Assembly (NCBI GenBank): GCA_949299115.1
Contig: CASFZH010000021.1
Location: 1 to 45,669 of the forward strand
DNA length: 45,669 nt
Source: an uncultured Helicobacter sp.
GTDB lineage: Bacteria > Campylobacterota > Campylobacteria > Campylobacterales > Helicobacteraceae
Direction: 5' to 3'
Positions 28,261-35,865 of this stretch are shown here, piece after piece. A program made the translations under genes and the position numbers. Position 1 is the first letter of the stretch, and each line of letters opens with the position of its first letter. The notes below the pieces were generated by a model. That model worked only from the letters and a program-made list of their open reading frames with translations. It was not told where the DNA came from and made no database searches.

Positions 28261-28770
28261 TTATACTAAACGCTTCCTTGTGATGTCAGTAATTGCCCTT
28301 TCTCTTCTAATTTTTTGTTGCAATACCATCATGGCATATTGCAATGTCTCTGGTCGTGGTGCACACCCGGGTAAATAAATATCAACGGGGATAATCCTGT
28401 CAACACCCTGCACAGTCGCATAAGTATTAAACATGCCACCTGTGTTAGCACAACTACCCATAGAAACAACCCACTTTGGTTCTGGCATTTGATCATAAAG
28501 TCGCCGCGTAAACTCTGCATGCTTCTTTGTCAATGTTCCGGCAATAATCATCACATCGCTTTGTCTAGGACTAGCTCTAAAAATGATACCAAACCTATCA
28601 AAGTCAAATCTTGAACCACCTGTTGCCATCATTTCTATAGCACAACATGCAAGACCATAAGTTAGGGGCCACAATGAGTTGCTTCTACCCCAATTAAGAA
28701 TCTTATCTACTGTCCCTAATGCAACAGGCATACCCTTTGCACTAAGATATTCTACCTTATGCCTTGCCAT
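28261..28770 (-). CDS. nuoB: NADH-quinone oxidoreductase subunit B
   Basis: Carries cluster N2, the last Fe-S centre before quinone. All four ligands are present with the tandem pair C42-C43 ([10 protein letters not shown]), C107 (GSCANTGG) and C136 (PGCAPRPE). Length 169 aa from the ATG at 28770, which has AGGGGGG upstream; a GTG at 28791 would add seven residues but lacks such a site. It overlaps the end of nuoA by 19 nt. Confidence 0.95.
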   Translation of the reverse strand: MARHKVEYLSAKGMPVALGTVDKILNWGRSNSLWPLTYGLACCAIEMMATGGSRFDFDRFGIIFRASPRQSDVMIIAGTLTKKHAEFTRRLYDQMPEPKWVVSMGSCANTGGMFNTYATVQGVDRIIPVDIYLPGCAPRPETLQYAMMVLQQKIRRERAITDITRKRLV

Positions 28771-29150
28771 CGCAATGCCCCCCTTTTCCACTCATACAAA
28801 AAACCTATAATTAATAACCCAATAAAAGCACTCATTTCAATAAAAGCTAACATACCAAGATTTTTATACTCCAATGCCAATGGAATCATAAAAACTACTT
28901 CTACATCAAACAATACAAATAAAACTGCTACCATGTAAAACTGATGTGGGATTTTATTTGGTTGTTTAATTGGAATTGGACCACACTCATAAGGTGCTGT
29001 CTTTAGTTTATCTGTTCTCTTCTGTGCTATTTTTCTTGATATTATGCGTTGTATCCAAAAAGTAGTATTGAATGCCACTGCAGTAAGCACAAACATAACA
29101 AACGCACCAAAATATGGATGTTGTATCATGGGTTCTAAAGATTCATTCAT
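28752..29150 (-). CDS. nuoA: NADH-quinone oxidoreductase subunit A
   Basis: Small membrane subunit homologous to ND3, first gene of the operon. Three spans and the conserved [39 protein letters not shown] stretch are clear; the cytoplasmic loop Cys is present. I set the start at ATG 29150, which has GAAGGA six nt upstream, giving 132 aa as usual for the family. GTG 29171 and ATG 29156 are in frame but less well placed. Confidence 0.93.
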   Translation of the reverse strand: MNESLEPMIQHPYFGAFVMFVLTAVAFNTTFWIQRIISRKIAQKRTDKLKTAPYECGPIPIKQPNKIPHQFYMVAVLFVLFDVEVVFMIPLALEYKNLGMLAFIEMSAFIGLLIIGFLYEWKRGALRWQGIR

Positions 29151-29506
29151 TCTCATTCCTTCATTCAACACACCAAAATAAATGTGATGTAACCTATATT
29201 GTGATTCTATTTGTATTCTTATAAAAAAACTATTAAAATAATTTAAAGAATTTATTTTATTTAATAATTGTTACAAAAAGTTACTGAAATAATATATTCA
29301 TAGATACACATATATAAATAAAATAGACTAAGAATTTGAGTATTGCTAACCATATAAATCACACAATTATAATGCAGCTTTATAATTTTATAATTACATA
29401 ATTAAAACTATGCAACATATAGCATATAAAATGATGGTGTTCTATAAGCATAGAAAAAGAAAAAATCCTATAAGATTTTGAACCAAATAGAATCTCAACA
29501 AGTAAG
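29151..29506. other. Intergenic region upstream of nuoA
   Basis: About 355 nt of very AT-rich DNA between nuoA and the metE terminator. It must hold the nuo promoter. On the minus strand TATAAGAAT (29215-29223) is one plausible -10, about 65-70 nt before the nuoA start, but several other AT hexamers nearby are equally good, so I do not assign one. No ORF or RNA gene is seen. Confidence 0.35.
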
Positions 29507-29527
29507 AAAAAGCAACAGGTTTGTTGC
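29507..29527 (-). terminator. Rho-independent terminator of metE
   Basis: On the minus strand GCAACA, loop AACC, TGTTGC is followed by TTTTTCTT, a classic intrinsic terminator 48 nt downstream of the metE stop. A second, longer imperfect hairpin (TTGCAATTT...AAATTGCAA, 29524-29561) lies between it and the gene and overlaps its stem, so the two may compete or stack. Confidence 0.75.
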
Positions 29528-29574
29528 AATTTGCAAATTACATAATAATTTGAAATTGCAAGACTATATAAAAA

Positions 29575-31821
29575 TTATATTGTAGCTCTTACCCTTTTTA
29601 CTGCTTCAATCATATTTTTAAGACTTGGCTTAACTTCTTCCCATTTTCTTGTTTTTAATCCACAATCTGGATTTATCCAAAGCTGTTCTTTTGGTAGCAC
29701 TTCTAATAGAAGTTTTATTTGTTTATACATTTCATCTACATCTGGGATACGTGGGCTATGAATATCATAAACACCCGGTCCTATTTCATTGGCATAACCA
29801 ACTTCCTTAAAGATTTTAAGTAGTTCATTGCCACTTCTTGCAGTTTCAATGCTAATAACATCCGCATCCATTGCTTCAATGGTTTTAATAATATCATTGA
29901 ATTCACTATAACACATGTGTGTATGAATCTGTGTTGTAGGAATAGCAACAGAACTTGAAATTTTAAAACATTGCAATGCCCAAGTTTCATATTCTTTTAT
30001 TTTTTCTTCTCTTAATGGATAACCTTCTTTAAATGCCGCTTCATCAACTTGGATAATCTTTATGCCTGCATTTTGCAAATCACAAATTTCATCTGCTATA
30101 CAAAGTGAAAGCTGTTTGCACACATCTTTTCTTTCCACATCATCACGCACAAAAGACCAATTTAAAATTGTAACAGGACCAGTTAGCATACCTTTTACAT
30201 GTTTTTTGCTTAAAGATTGAGCAAAACTAGACCATTTTACAGTCATAGGTTTTGGACGACTCACATCACCATAAATAATAGGTGGTTTCACACATCGGCT
30301 ACCATAGCTTTGCACCCACCCATTTTGGCTAAAAACAAACCCTTGCATTTGTTCACCAAAATACTCCACCATATCATTACGTTCTGGTTCACCATGCACA
30401 AGCACATCAAGCCCAATTTCTTCTTGAAATGCAATACAATCTTGAATGTATTGCTTAATCCCATCTTCATAGGCATGTATGTCAATTTCGCTTTTTTTAT
30501 ATTTTTGACGTAATGCTCTTAATTCTGGTGTTTGTGGAAAACTACCAATAGTAGTAGTCGCTAAAATTGGATATTGCAAAATCTCTTTTTGTAAGCGAAT
30601 TCTTTCTTTAAAGCTTTTTTCCCGCGTAGTAATTTGTAGAGTACGTATTCTTTGTTGTACATTATTATCATGTATTTTTGCACTTCTTTCGCGATTTTCA
30701 TTAATTGCCTTATTTTTTGCATAAGCTTCTTTATTGTTCTCGTTCTCACCATATCGGAAAAGAGACTCTAATAACTCTAATTCATCGATTTTTTCTCTTG
30801 CAAAGCTTAACCAACTTGCAATTTCACTATCCATTTTTGTTTCAGGTTCTTTGCTAAATGGCACATGCAGCAAGGAGCAAGATGAGCTTACAACAATCAA
30901 ATCTTTTGGCACGATAGCACTTATTTTATCAAGTATAGCAAGTTTGTCATCAATGTTAGCAATCCAAATATTGCGCCCATCGATTAAACCAGCATAAAGT
31001 TTTTTACTAGAATCCGCAATCATTTTTAAAACATTAGAATCTAAATTTTTAACACCATAAAGAAAATCAAGCCCCAATCCCTCAATATTTGATTCTACAA
31101 GAATCTTTGTAGCCTCTGTGCTTTCCTCAAAATAGGTCGTTACAATAGCTTTTATGCCCATTTTTGCAATTTCATCATACACTTCCTTAATAGAATCAAA
31201 AAACTCATTTTTACCTTTCACAAAGATTGGTTCATGAAACTCGACAACAACCTTAGTATCAAGTGTTGATAGGGTTTTTACAAGATCCAAATACACTTTT
31301 CTAAGTTTAGGAAAAATGGCTTTTTTATCACTCCCATCTACCACCTTTGCAAGTCCAATATACGTAAAAAGTCCAATGAGACTAATTTTAGGGTTATAAC
31401 CCAATGCTTTTGCTTCACGATATTCAGTAATAATTTTTTCTGCATCAACTTTATATTCGCAATCTAATCGTAATTCTGGCACAACAAAATGATAATTTGT
31501 ATTAAACCATTTTGTCATTTCAGATGCTACACTTTCTCCATTTCCTCTTGCCATTGCAAAATAAAGATCTAAGCCACCAAGACCCTGAAATCTTTGCGGA
31601 ATCACTCCAAGCATATAACTTAAATCAAGCATATTATCATATAAGCTAAAGTCATTTACTACCACATAAGATAAATTCTTTTGGTAACTCCAGTGTAATG
31701 CTCTCAAATCTTGTGCTACCTTTAATAATTCTCCTTCACCACTCTTTTTTGCCCAAAATGATTCTAAAGCTTTTTTTAACTCTCTATTTTTTCCAATTCT
31801 TGGAAAGCCTATTATACTCAT
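29575..31821 (-). CDS. metE: Cobalamin-independent methionine synthase
   Basis: Transfers a methyl group from methyltetrahydropteroyl-polyglutamate to homocysteine, the last step of methionine synthesis. Length 748 aa is typical. The N-terminal half begins IIGFPRIGKNRELKKALE. The catalytic C-terminal half starts at TTTIGSFPQTPELR. The zinc ligands are visible as His and Cys in IHTHMCYSEF (~residue 635), Glu in DVISIETARSG and Cys in NPDCGLKTRKWEE (~720). RBS AAAGGT precedes the ATG. It is monocistronic, with its own terminator. H. pylori lacks this enzyme and needs methionine; its presence suggests methionine prototrophy. Confidence 0.97.
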   Translation of the reverse strand: MSIIGFPRIGKNRELKKALESFWAKKSGEGELLKVAQDLRALHWSYQKNLSYVVVNDFSLYDNMLDLSYMLGVIPQRFQGLGGLDLYFAMARGNGESVASEMTKWFNTNYHFVVPELRLDCEYKVDAEKIITEYREAKALGYNPKISLIGLFTYIGLAKVVDGSDKKAIFPKLRKVYLDLVKTLSTLDTKVVVEFHEPIFVKGKNEFFDSIKEVYDEIAKMGIKAIVTTYFEESTEATKILVESNIEGLGLDFLYGVKNLDSNVLKMIADSSKKLYAGLIDGRNIWIANIDDKLAILDKISAIVPKDLIVVSSSCSLLHVPFSKEPETKMDSEIASWLSFAREKIDELELLESLFRYGENENNKEAYAKNKAINENRERSAKIHDNNVQQRIRTLQITTREKSFKERIRLQKEILQYPILATTTIGSFPQTPELRALRQKYKKSEIDIHAYEDGIKQYIQDCIAFQEEIGLDVLVHGEPERNDMVEYFGEQMQGFVFSQNGWVQSYGSRCVKPPIIYGDVSRPKPMTVKWSSFAQSLSKKHVKGMLTGPVTILNWSFVRDDVERKDVCKQLSLCIADEICDLQNAGIKIIQVDEAAFKEGYPLREEKIKEYETWALQCFKISSSVAIPTTQIHTHMCYSEFNDIIKTIEAMDADVISIETARSGNELLKIFKEVGYANEIGPGVYDIHSPRIPDVDEMYKQIKLLLEVLPKEQLWINPDCGLKTRKWEEVKPSLKNMIEAVKRVRATI

Positions 31822-32064
31822 ATGCGACCTTTCAAAAAAAATTGCATAATTTTAGCATTTACATATTGTGTTTGTCAAATATTATCATAGTTTTTTGTAA
31901 CTTTAAATGCGTTTAATGTCTAAGATAATAGCTAAAATTACGCTATTACTTTTCTTACTCTCACTTTTAAATTAAGATAATATTAAGTTTAAATATTTTA
32001 GAATCGTATCAATATTTCAAATTCTACTACACGTTCAATTTTACGTATAACATTAAGGATTCTT

Positions 32065-32796
32065 GTGCGTTTTGGTAAAATTCAATATCTTAATTTGATT
32101 GTTTTCGATGTATTTGCCAAGCAATATCAAGCTACTTCAAGTTTTAAAAAGATTTTGACACTTAAAAAAAGTTACCCATCGAAGCTTAATCGTGAATTTT
32201 TGTTTAAACGTATAGATGCCGGGTTTATTTCTTCCATAGCTGGTGTGCCATCACATTATTCTGCAAAAGTATGTCAAGCAGGAATCATAGCAAATAAAGA
32301 AGTATGGAGCGTCTTAGTATTATCATCAGAATCTAAAGATGACTACCAATCAGCAACATCTAATGCATTATGCAAGGTTTTAGGGCTTAAAGGCGAAGTA
32401 TTGATAGGTGACCGTGCATTGCAATTCTATTATAACAATCATGTAAAAAGTTTTTCTGACATGGCAAAAGTATGGTATGATAAAACAAGACTGCCTTTTG
32501 TCTTTGGTCGATTGTGCTTCAATACGCATAAGAATTTTTACCAAACTATGACCAAACATTTTAATATAAAATTAGGACGTTATAATAAATATTATAAAGG
32601 CATAAAGATTCCGCATTATATCCTTATGTCATACATTACAAAGCTGCATATTGATAAACAGTTTGCCAATAAGTATTTGCAACGTATTTATTATACAATA
32701 GGACCAAAAGAACAAAGAGGATTGCTGCGATTTTATCGCTATGTACGTCTCATGCGAATTAAAAATCCGCAAAGATTCTGTAATTCTTTTTTATAA
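32065..32796 (+). CDS. mqnA: MqnA-like chorismate dehydratase (futalosine pathway)
   Basis: First enzyme of the futalosine menaquinone pathway, converting chorismate to 3-enolpyruvyl-benzoate. Family features are GKIQYLNLIVFDVF at the N terminus, DAGFISSIAG, SATSNALCKVLGL, GEVLIGDRAL and the W-x-LPFVFGRL segment. Length 243 aa is within the family range; the C-terminal ~50 residues are basic. The start is GTG at 32065 with AAGGA five nt upstream. It is a single gene, convergent with the following one. Menaquinone is the electron acceptor expected for the nuo complex here. Confidence 0.82.
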   Translation: MRFGKIQYLNLIVFDVFAKQYQATSSFKKILTLKKSYPSKLNREFLFKRIDAGFISSIAGVPSHYSAKVCQAGIIANKEVWSVLVLSSESKDDYQSATSNALCKVLGLKGEVLIGDRALQFYYNNHVKSFSDMAKVWYDKTRLPFVFGRLCFNTHKNFYQTMTKHFNIKLGRYNKYYKGIKIPHYILMSYITKLHIDKQFANKYLQRIYYTIGPKEQRGLLRFYRYVRLMRIKNPQRFCNSFL

Positions 32797-32810
32797 TACT
32801 TAATAGCTGT

Positions 32811-32830
32811 AATCAAAACTTTTGATTTTA
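32811..32830. terminator. Weak bidirectional terminator-like hairpin
   Basis: AATCAAA (32811-32817), a 3-nt loop and TTTGATT (32821-32827), followed by TTA on the plus strand, lie between the convergent mqnA and the pyridoxamine-oxidase-fold gene. The stem is AT-rich and short, so efficiency is doubtful. Confidence 0.35.
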
Positions 32831-32868
32831 TAGATTCTCAACTTGTGATATACCCATCTCTATTTTGT

Positions 32869-33273
32869 CTATACCCTTGGGATTGTAAGAGTTTTTATAT
32901 GTTTATGAGTATGAATTTGTGCTTCAACCATATCTAGGAAAAATACGCTAAAGCGAGGGTCATCGATGCTTTTAAAACTGCTTTTTGGTCTTTGTATATA
33001 TATCTTTTTAACCTCTTTATTATCACAGAATATTACCTTAGCATAAATACGAATCCAGCTAAAATCGCTAGCACAAGCACAAATACAAATATGAGGATTG
33101 TGTATTAATTGTGTAAACATTGGTTTGTCATTATTCATGCAATACCATATTTTATTATCAAAAAGCATAGCACTTCCAATAGGACGAGAAATGGGCTTAT
33201 TATCACTAGAAGTGCTAAGAATTTGAATGCGATTAGAATCTAAAAATTGCATAATTTCTTGTAGTTCTGTCAT
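32869..33273 (-). CDS. Pyridoxamine 5'-phosphate oxidase family protein
   Basis: Small FMN-binding split-barrel protein of the PNPOx-like superfamily, about 134 aa. The typical pattern is ILSTSSDNKPISRPIGSAMLFDNKIWYCMNNDKPMFTQLIHNPHICIC, followed by the second strand set (WIRIYAKVIF). These proteins bind FMN, heme or F420 and the exact activity cannot be read from sequence. I placed the start at ATG 33273, preceded by AAAAGGT, and not at a GTG at 33306. It lies immediately downstream of the RepL/small-peptide island and may be the first core gene beyond it. Confidence 0.75.
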   Translation of the reverse strand: MTELQEIMQFLDSNRIQILSTSSDNKPISRPIGSAMLFDNKIWYCMNNDKPMFTQLIHNPHICICACASDFSWIRIYAKVIFCDNKEVKKIYIQRPKSSFKSIDDPRFSVFFLDMVEAQIHTHKHIKTLTIPRV

Positions 33274-33337
33274 TTTACTATACCTTTTATTATATTTTAA
33301 TTGCACATAATTTCATAATGGGATTATAATGATTGCA

Positions 33338-33499
33338 TTATATGAGATTGGAATCTAAAGCAATACTAGGCACCACTCTAAAAACGTCTCTTTGTTTCTC
33401 ACTGCCTAAGAGTGAAGTAAATCGCTCTTGTATTTCTTTATTCTCTAAGAGTGTTACTATTTCTCTTTTTCTGTTTTGTATCGCTAATTCGTTATTCAT
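33338..33499 (-). pseudogene. RecT-like N-terminal fragment
   Basis: A 53-residue frame with an excellent ribosome binding site (AAAGGAG, 7 nt before the ATG). It reads LAIQNRKREIVTLLENKEIQ then ERFTSLLGSEKQRDVFRVVPS. The pattern of N-terminal Leu-Ala-Ile, a helix ending KEIQERF and LLG resembles the N terminus of phage RecT single-strand annealing proteins, which are normally ~250-300 aa. It stops at 33338 and no continuation is seen in other frames, so it is probably a truncated remnant. Its start overlaps the end of the preceding 42-aa ORF. The family call is by eye and tentative. Confidence 0.4.
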
Positions 33500-33620
33500 T
33501 GTTATGCTCCTTTAACTTTTTTTGTTTTTTATATTGTTTGCCTCTATAAATGCCATATAATCCTGCAAAAACAGGCATTAAAAGCACTGCCACCGTTATT
33601 ATTGTTACTAACACATTCAT
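33492..33620 (-). CDS. Small single-span membrane peptide, 42 aa
   Basis: ATG at 33620 follows GAGGA by 6 nt. The peptide begins MNVLVTIITVAVLLMPVFAG and has a basic, Gln/Lys-rich tail (YRGKQYKKQKKLKEHNNE). This gives one N-terminal transmembrane segment and a positive C terminus. The stop overlaps the start of the RecT-like ORF, and its ATG overlaps the stop of the 32-aa frame upstream. The family is unknown; the size and layout recall phage or plasmid membrane peptides. Confidence 0.5.
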   Translation of the reverse strand: MNVLVTIITVAVLLMPVFAGLYGIYRGKQYKKQKKLKEHNNE

Positions 33621-33715
33621 TTTTTATCCTCATTAATTAAATTTTCTAAAATTATAAGATATATAAAAAATACTAACAATATTATAGCACCATTTAAAAA
33701 TAAGCCATAAAGCAC
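33617..33715 (-). CDS. Possible 32-aa hydrophobic peptide with GTG start
   Basis: A frame that stops exactly at the ATG of the 42-aa ORF (overlap ATGA). From the GTG at 33715 it reads LYGLFLNGAIILLVFFIYLI followed by LENLINEDKK, one membrane span with an acidic tail. No good ribosome binding site is visible. The same frame stays open upstream (RNDRLFFTHDKDTEI) without a start codon, so it may be the end of a longer gene that lost its start, or may be joined to the 45-aa frame by an indel. Confidence 0.3.
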   Translation of the reverse strand: MLYGLFLNGAIILLVFFIYLIILENLINEDKK

Positions 33716-33831
33716 GATTTCAGTATCTTTATCATGCGTAAAAAATAGCCTATCATTCCTAATTCTGCTACAAATAAAGCTATTATGATATTTTTTATTA
33801 AATCTGTTAATGACTTATAATATTCTTTCAT
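33694..33831 (-). CDS. Possible 45-aa membrane peptide
   Basis: ATG at 33831 opens a frame beginning MKEYYKSLTDLIKNIIIALF and running through VAELGMIGYFLRMIKILKSC to a stop at 33694. It has one hydrophobic segment. The ribosome binding site is weak (AAAG, very close). It overlaps the 32-aa frame in a different register, so one of the two is probably the true product, or a frameshift separates halves of one protein. Confidence 0.3.
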   Translation of the reverse strand: MKEYYKSLTDLIKNIIIALFVAELGMIGYFLRMIKILKSCFMAYF

Positions 33832-33861
33832 ACTTTAACCCTTAACCAAACTATCAAAGCC

Positions 33862-33948
33862 TTATCGCTTCTCTAGCTTCCTTATTCTCTTAGCCAAGAA
33901 TACAACACTGATACAAAGAATACCGATACATATCCCTTGTATTGACAT
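33862..33948 (-). CDS. Possible 28-aa hydrophobic peptide with basic tail
   Basis: ATG 33948 encodes MSIQGICIGILCISVVFLAK then RIRKLEKR. A single hydrophobic stretch followed by a strongly basic end is the layout of type I toxin peptides, but also of many phage peptides. The AAAGGA is about 22 nt upstream, too far for a standard start, so expression is uncertain. It lies between the 30-aa ORF and the 45-aa ORF on the same strand. Confidence 0.3.
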   Translation of the reverse strand: MSIQGICIGILCISVVFLAKRIRKLEKR

Positions 33949-33984
33949 AATAATATGATCTATTTATTTTCCTTTCTAAAGATA

Positions 33985-34030
33985 TGCTATAATGGAAAGA
34001 GTAGATTCTGTAAAATCTGCTCTCCTTTTT
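33985..34030 (+). promoter_or_regulatory. Opposed extended -10 element and hairpin within the peptide cluster
   Basis: On the plus strand TGCTATAAT (33985-33993) is a perfect extended -10. Five nt later AGAGTAGATT (33998-34007) pairs with AATCTGCTCT (34014-34023; one G-U pair) and CCTTTTT follows, the form of an intrinsic terminator. Start and stop signals are so close that a transcript from this -10 would be very short. The element may instead protect against antisense transcription, or fold in the minus-strand mRNA between two peptide ORFs. Confidence 0.4.
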
Positions 34031-34039
34031 ATTGCTATT

Positions 34040-34132
34040 TTATTTGTTTAATAGCAATTGATATAATTTTTGTAAGCTAATCAATGCAACAATGAGATTA
34101 ATTAAGCTTGTAATTATTTCAAGGTTTTGCAT
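34040..34132 (-). CDS. Small hydrophobic peptide, 30 aa
   Basis: ATG at 34132 has AGAGG seven nt upstream, a good site. The product is MQNLEIITSLINLIVALISL plus QKLYQLLLNK: one membrane segment and a short basic tail. TATAAT-type boxes just upstream (around 34150-34160 on the minus strand) could give it its own promoter. It could be a type I toxin-like or phage membrane peptide; no family is recognised. Confidence 0.4.
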   Translation of the reverse strand: MQNLEIITSLINLIVALISLQKLYQLLLNK

Positions 34133-34315
34133 TTTAGCCTCTTTATAATTATATTTCAAAAGCTTGTTTTTGTGTTACTTACTTTTGATTATAATTATAG
34201 TTTAAGTTATCTTAAATTATATTCAATAGTAATCTTTTTATGATTATTATTTAATCTTTTTGAAACATGTTTTTCAATTCTTGTAATTCACTTTTTAACT
34301 TATCTATTTCATCTT

Positions 34316-34855
34316 TTAATTTCTTCTCATTACATCCTTTAATAAATTTTCGTATTCTGTTGAAACTTCCATACTTTTTTTAACAGAAAAACCGCTAAAA
34401 TCAAAATCATAACAATATTGTATTCGTTGTTTTTCTACTGCATTAAAATCACCATTACCAAAGATATAGGGATTAAGATAATAGCTATAAATCCTATCAC
34501 TTATCTGTTTTCTGTTTATTATGTTATTATCATTTAACTCTTTTATAGACCTTGATATATTCTGCTTATTCATGCCTAATTCTTTAGCAATTTCAATCCT
34601 AAATTTAGAATCAATAATAACTTCATTATTGCCATAAGCAACACGTCTTGATATGATTAATGCTAAAACTTCAAGTGTTTTGCGATTAAGTTTAGTTAAG
34701 TGCATAAAATTCTCTACATACAATAACATAAACTTGTCTTGCTTGACTCTCTTAATCATGAATTCTTCCTCATCTATTTCATGAGAAATGAACTCATCAT
34801 TCTCTTTATCAATGGTAATTTTAGCTTTCTTTTTAGTGATAATATCTCGTATCAT
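34316..34855 (-). CDS. RepL-like plasmid replication initiator
   Basis: A 179-aa winged-helix protein resembling the RepL family (replication proteins of small plasmids and some phage-plasmids). The central part shows KLNRKTLEVLALIISRRVAYGNNEVII, a helix-turn-helix KELGMNKQNISRSIKELNDNNII and the family's closing signature YYLNPYIFGNGDFNAVEK. ATG at 34855 follows AAGGA. The zero frame stops at 34316, but the -1 frame continues to 34251 as a charged coiled-coil (KKLKDEIDKLKSELQELKN); an A-AAT-TTA slippery-type heptamer lies at the junction. It heads the run of small membrane ORFs on the same strand. Confidence 0.65.
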   Translation of the reverse strand: MIRDIITKKKAKITIDKENDEFISHEIDEEEFMIKRVKQDKFMLLYVENFMHLTKLNRKTLEVLALIISRRVAYGNNEVIIDSKFRIEIAKELGMNKQNISRSIKELNDNNIINRKQISDRIYSYYLNPYIFGNGDFNAVEKQRIQYCYDFDFSGFSVKKSMEVSTEYENLLKDVMRRN

Positions 34856-34901
34856 AAATCCTTACAAATTGGCAATCAAATTACAATAAAAGATTACTGT
34901 A

Positions 34902-34917
34902 TAATCAATATTGATTA
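34902..34917. promoter_or_regulatory. 16-bp perfect palindrome upstream of repL-like gene
   Basis: TAATCAATATTGATTA is its own reverse complement and lies about 50 nt upstream of the RepL-like start. A nearby AGATTACTGTATAATC shares the half-site. It is a candidate operator for autoregulation or a replication-initiator binding site; a -10-like TATACAGT overlaps it on the minus strand. Confidence 0.45.
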
Positions 34918-35038
34918 CTAATTTCTATCAAAACATCGTACCACACACATTTTCACAACATATAAATAAACAGAATAAAACACTAATTTTCATGTTGTAT
35001 CTGTACCATCCATTAATTTTCCTCTTTATTTCATTGCA

Positions 35039-35195
35039 TTATTTGATAGCTTGACTTACCTTATCAAAGATTCTTCTATCATATTGTAATACCCTATATT
35101 TTACAACGATTGTGCGATTATGATTTAGCACAATATAATCACTACATTTGTCATTATAAGTATTAACATGTTTTTTGCTTCTTATGATTCTCTAT
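35039..35195 (-). pseudogene. Start-less coding remnant in the 34.9-35.9 kb gap
   Basis: The ~940 nt between the RepL-like gene and the alcohol dehydrogenase contain no intact gene. On the minus strand one frame reads VNTYNDKCSDYIVLNHNRTI then VVKYRVLQYDRRIFDKVSQAIK and a stop. It looks like genuine protein, but it has no start codon and is cut by a TAG upstream. The family is not recognised. The rest of the gap to 35460 is AT-rich with no supported feature. Confidence 0.3.
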
Positions 35196-35514
35196 ATTTC
35201 TGGCTTATACCATCCATATAATACAATGCAAAGCACCAAGATAATACGTACCATATATAATTAGCAACATTCCAAGCTATATACAGTTTCCTTTTATAAG
35301 TATCTTAGCCAACACAACAATAACACAAAATGCTATGCCAAAACATTTATATTTAGCATTTATAAAAAAGTGTATAGAGTTATAGGATTAACAGGGAGAG
35401 ATTCTGTACTATAGATTCTGTTATATTAAAACATTTAGAGAAAAGCATTTGAGGATTGTTTGTTTCATGCATTTGGATATTTCACTACGCTCAATGGCGA
35501 ATTAACACTTGTAT

Positions 35515-35561
35515 TTAAGTATCTTAGAATCTAAACTATTTATAGATTCTAAGATACTTAA
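35515..35561. repeat. 19-bp perfect inverted repeat
   Basis: Arms 35515-35533 and 35543-35561 are exact inverse copies (TTAAGTATCTTAGAATCTA) around a 9-nt loop. It lies ~300 nt downstream of the alcohol dehydrogenase. No T-run follows on either strand, so it is not a standard terminator. Its arms include the recurrent AGAATCT heptamer. It could be a mobile palindromic element or a processing hairpin. Confidence 0.6.
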
Positions 35562-35712
35562 GATATTTTGAGTTTCATCCTCACACATAACAAAGAATCT
35601 AGAATCTTTTAGATTCTGTATGTAGTGATTTTGCACCTTTGTATTCTTCAGCTAAAGCCTAAGTAATGACGAGGTGTAGTGTCATTCTAAAGTCCTTATG
35701 CTGCAAAGGCTT

Positions 35713-35739
35713 TAGAATCTAAAGAAATCTTAGATTCTA
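35713..35739. repeat. 10-bp perfect inverted repeat built on AGAATCT
   Basis: TAGAATCTAA (35713-35722) and TTAGATTCTA (35730-35739) pair around a 7-nt loop. A further AGAATCT-TTT-AGATTCT repeat lies near 35593-35610, and TTCTAAAG...CTTTAGAA arms flank 35684-35717. Together with 35515-35561 they make 35.5-35.75 kb a dense field of inverted repeats of the same heptamer. Confidence 0.5.
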
Positions 35740-35865
35740 GATTCCCCCACATAAAAAAGGTTGGTTATGTATCATAGAATAGGCAGTATGCCATTTTTGG
35801 ATATTCTATTATTCATTGCACAGAAATTACTCCAAGCAATGAGAATTTTTCATGTTTGTCAGGCC

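Noticed and set aside
30288-30513. Frames overlapping metE on both strands
   Set aside because: Shadows of the metE reading frame; metE itself is unambiguous and full length.
33333-33515. 60-aa plus-strand frame
   Set aside because: The opposite strand carries the RecT-like ORF with a strong ribosome binding site; the plus frame has none.
33992-34051. 19-codon plus-strand frame MERVDSVKSALLFIAILFV
   Set aside because: It coincides with the hairpin/T-run and has no ribosome binding site; hydrophobicity follows from the T-run.
34316-34855. Reading the RepL-like protein as a MarR-type chromosomal regulator
   Set aside because: The closing YYLNPYIFGNGDF signature and length fit RepL better than MarR, and the neighbours look like plasmid/phage genes.
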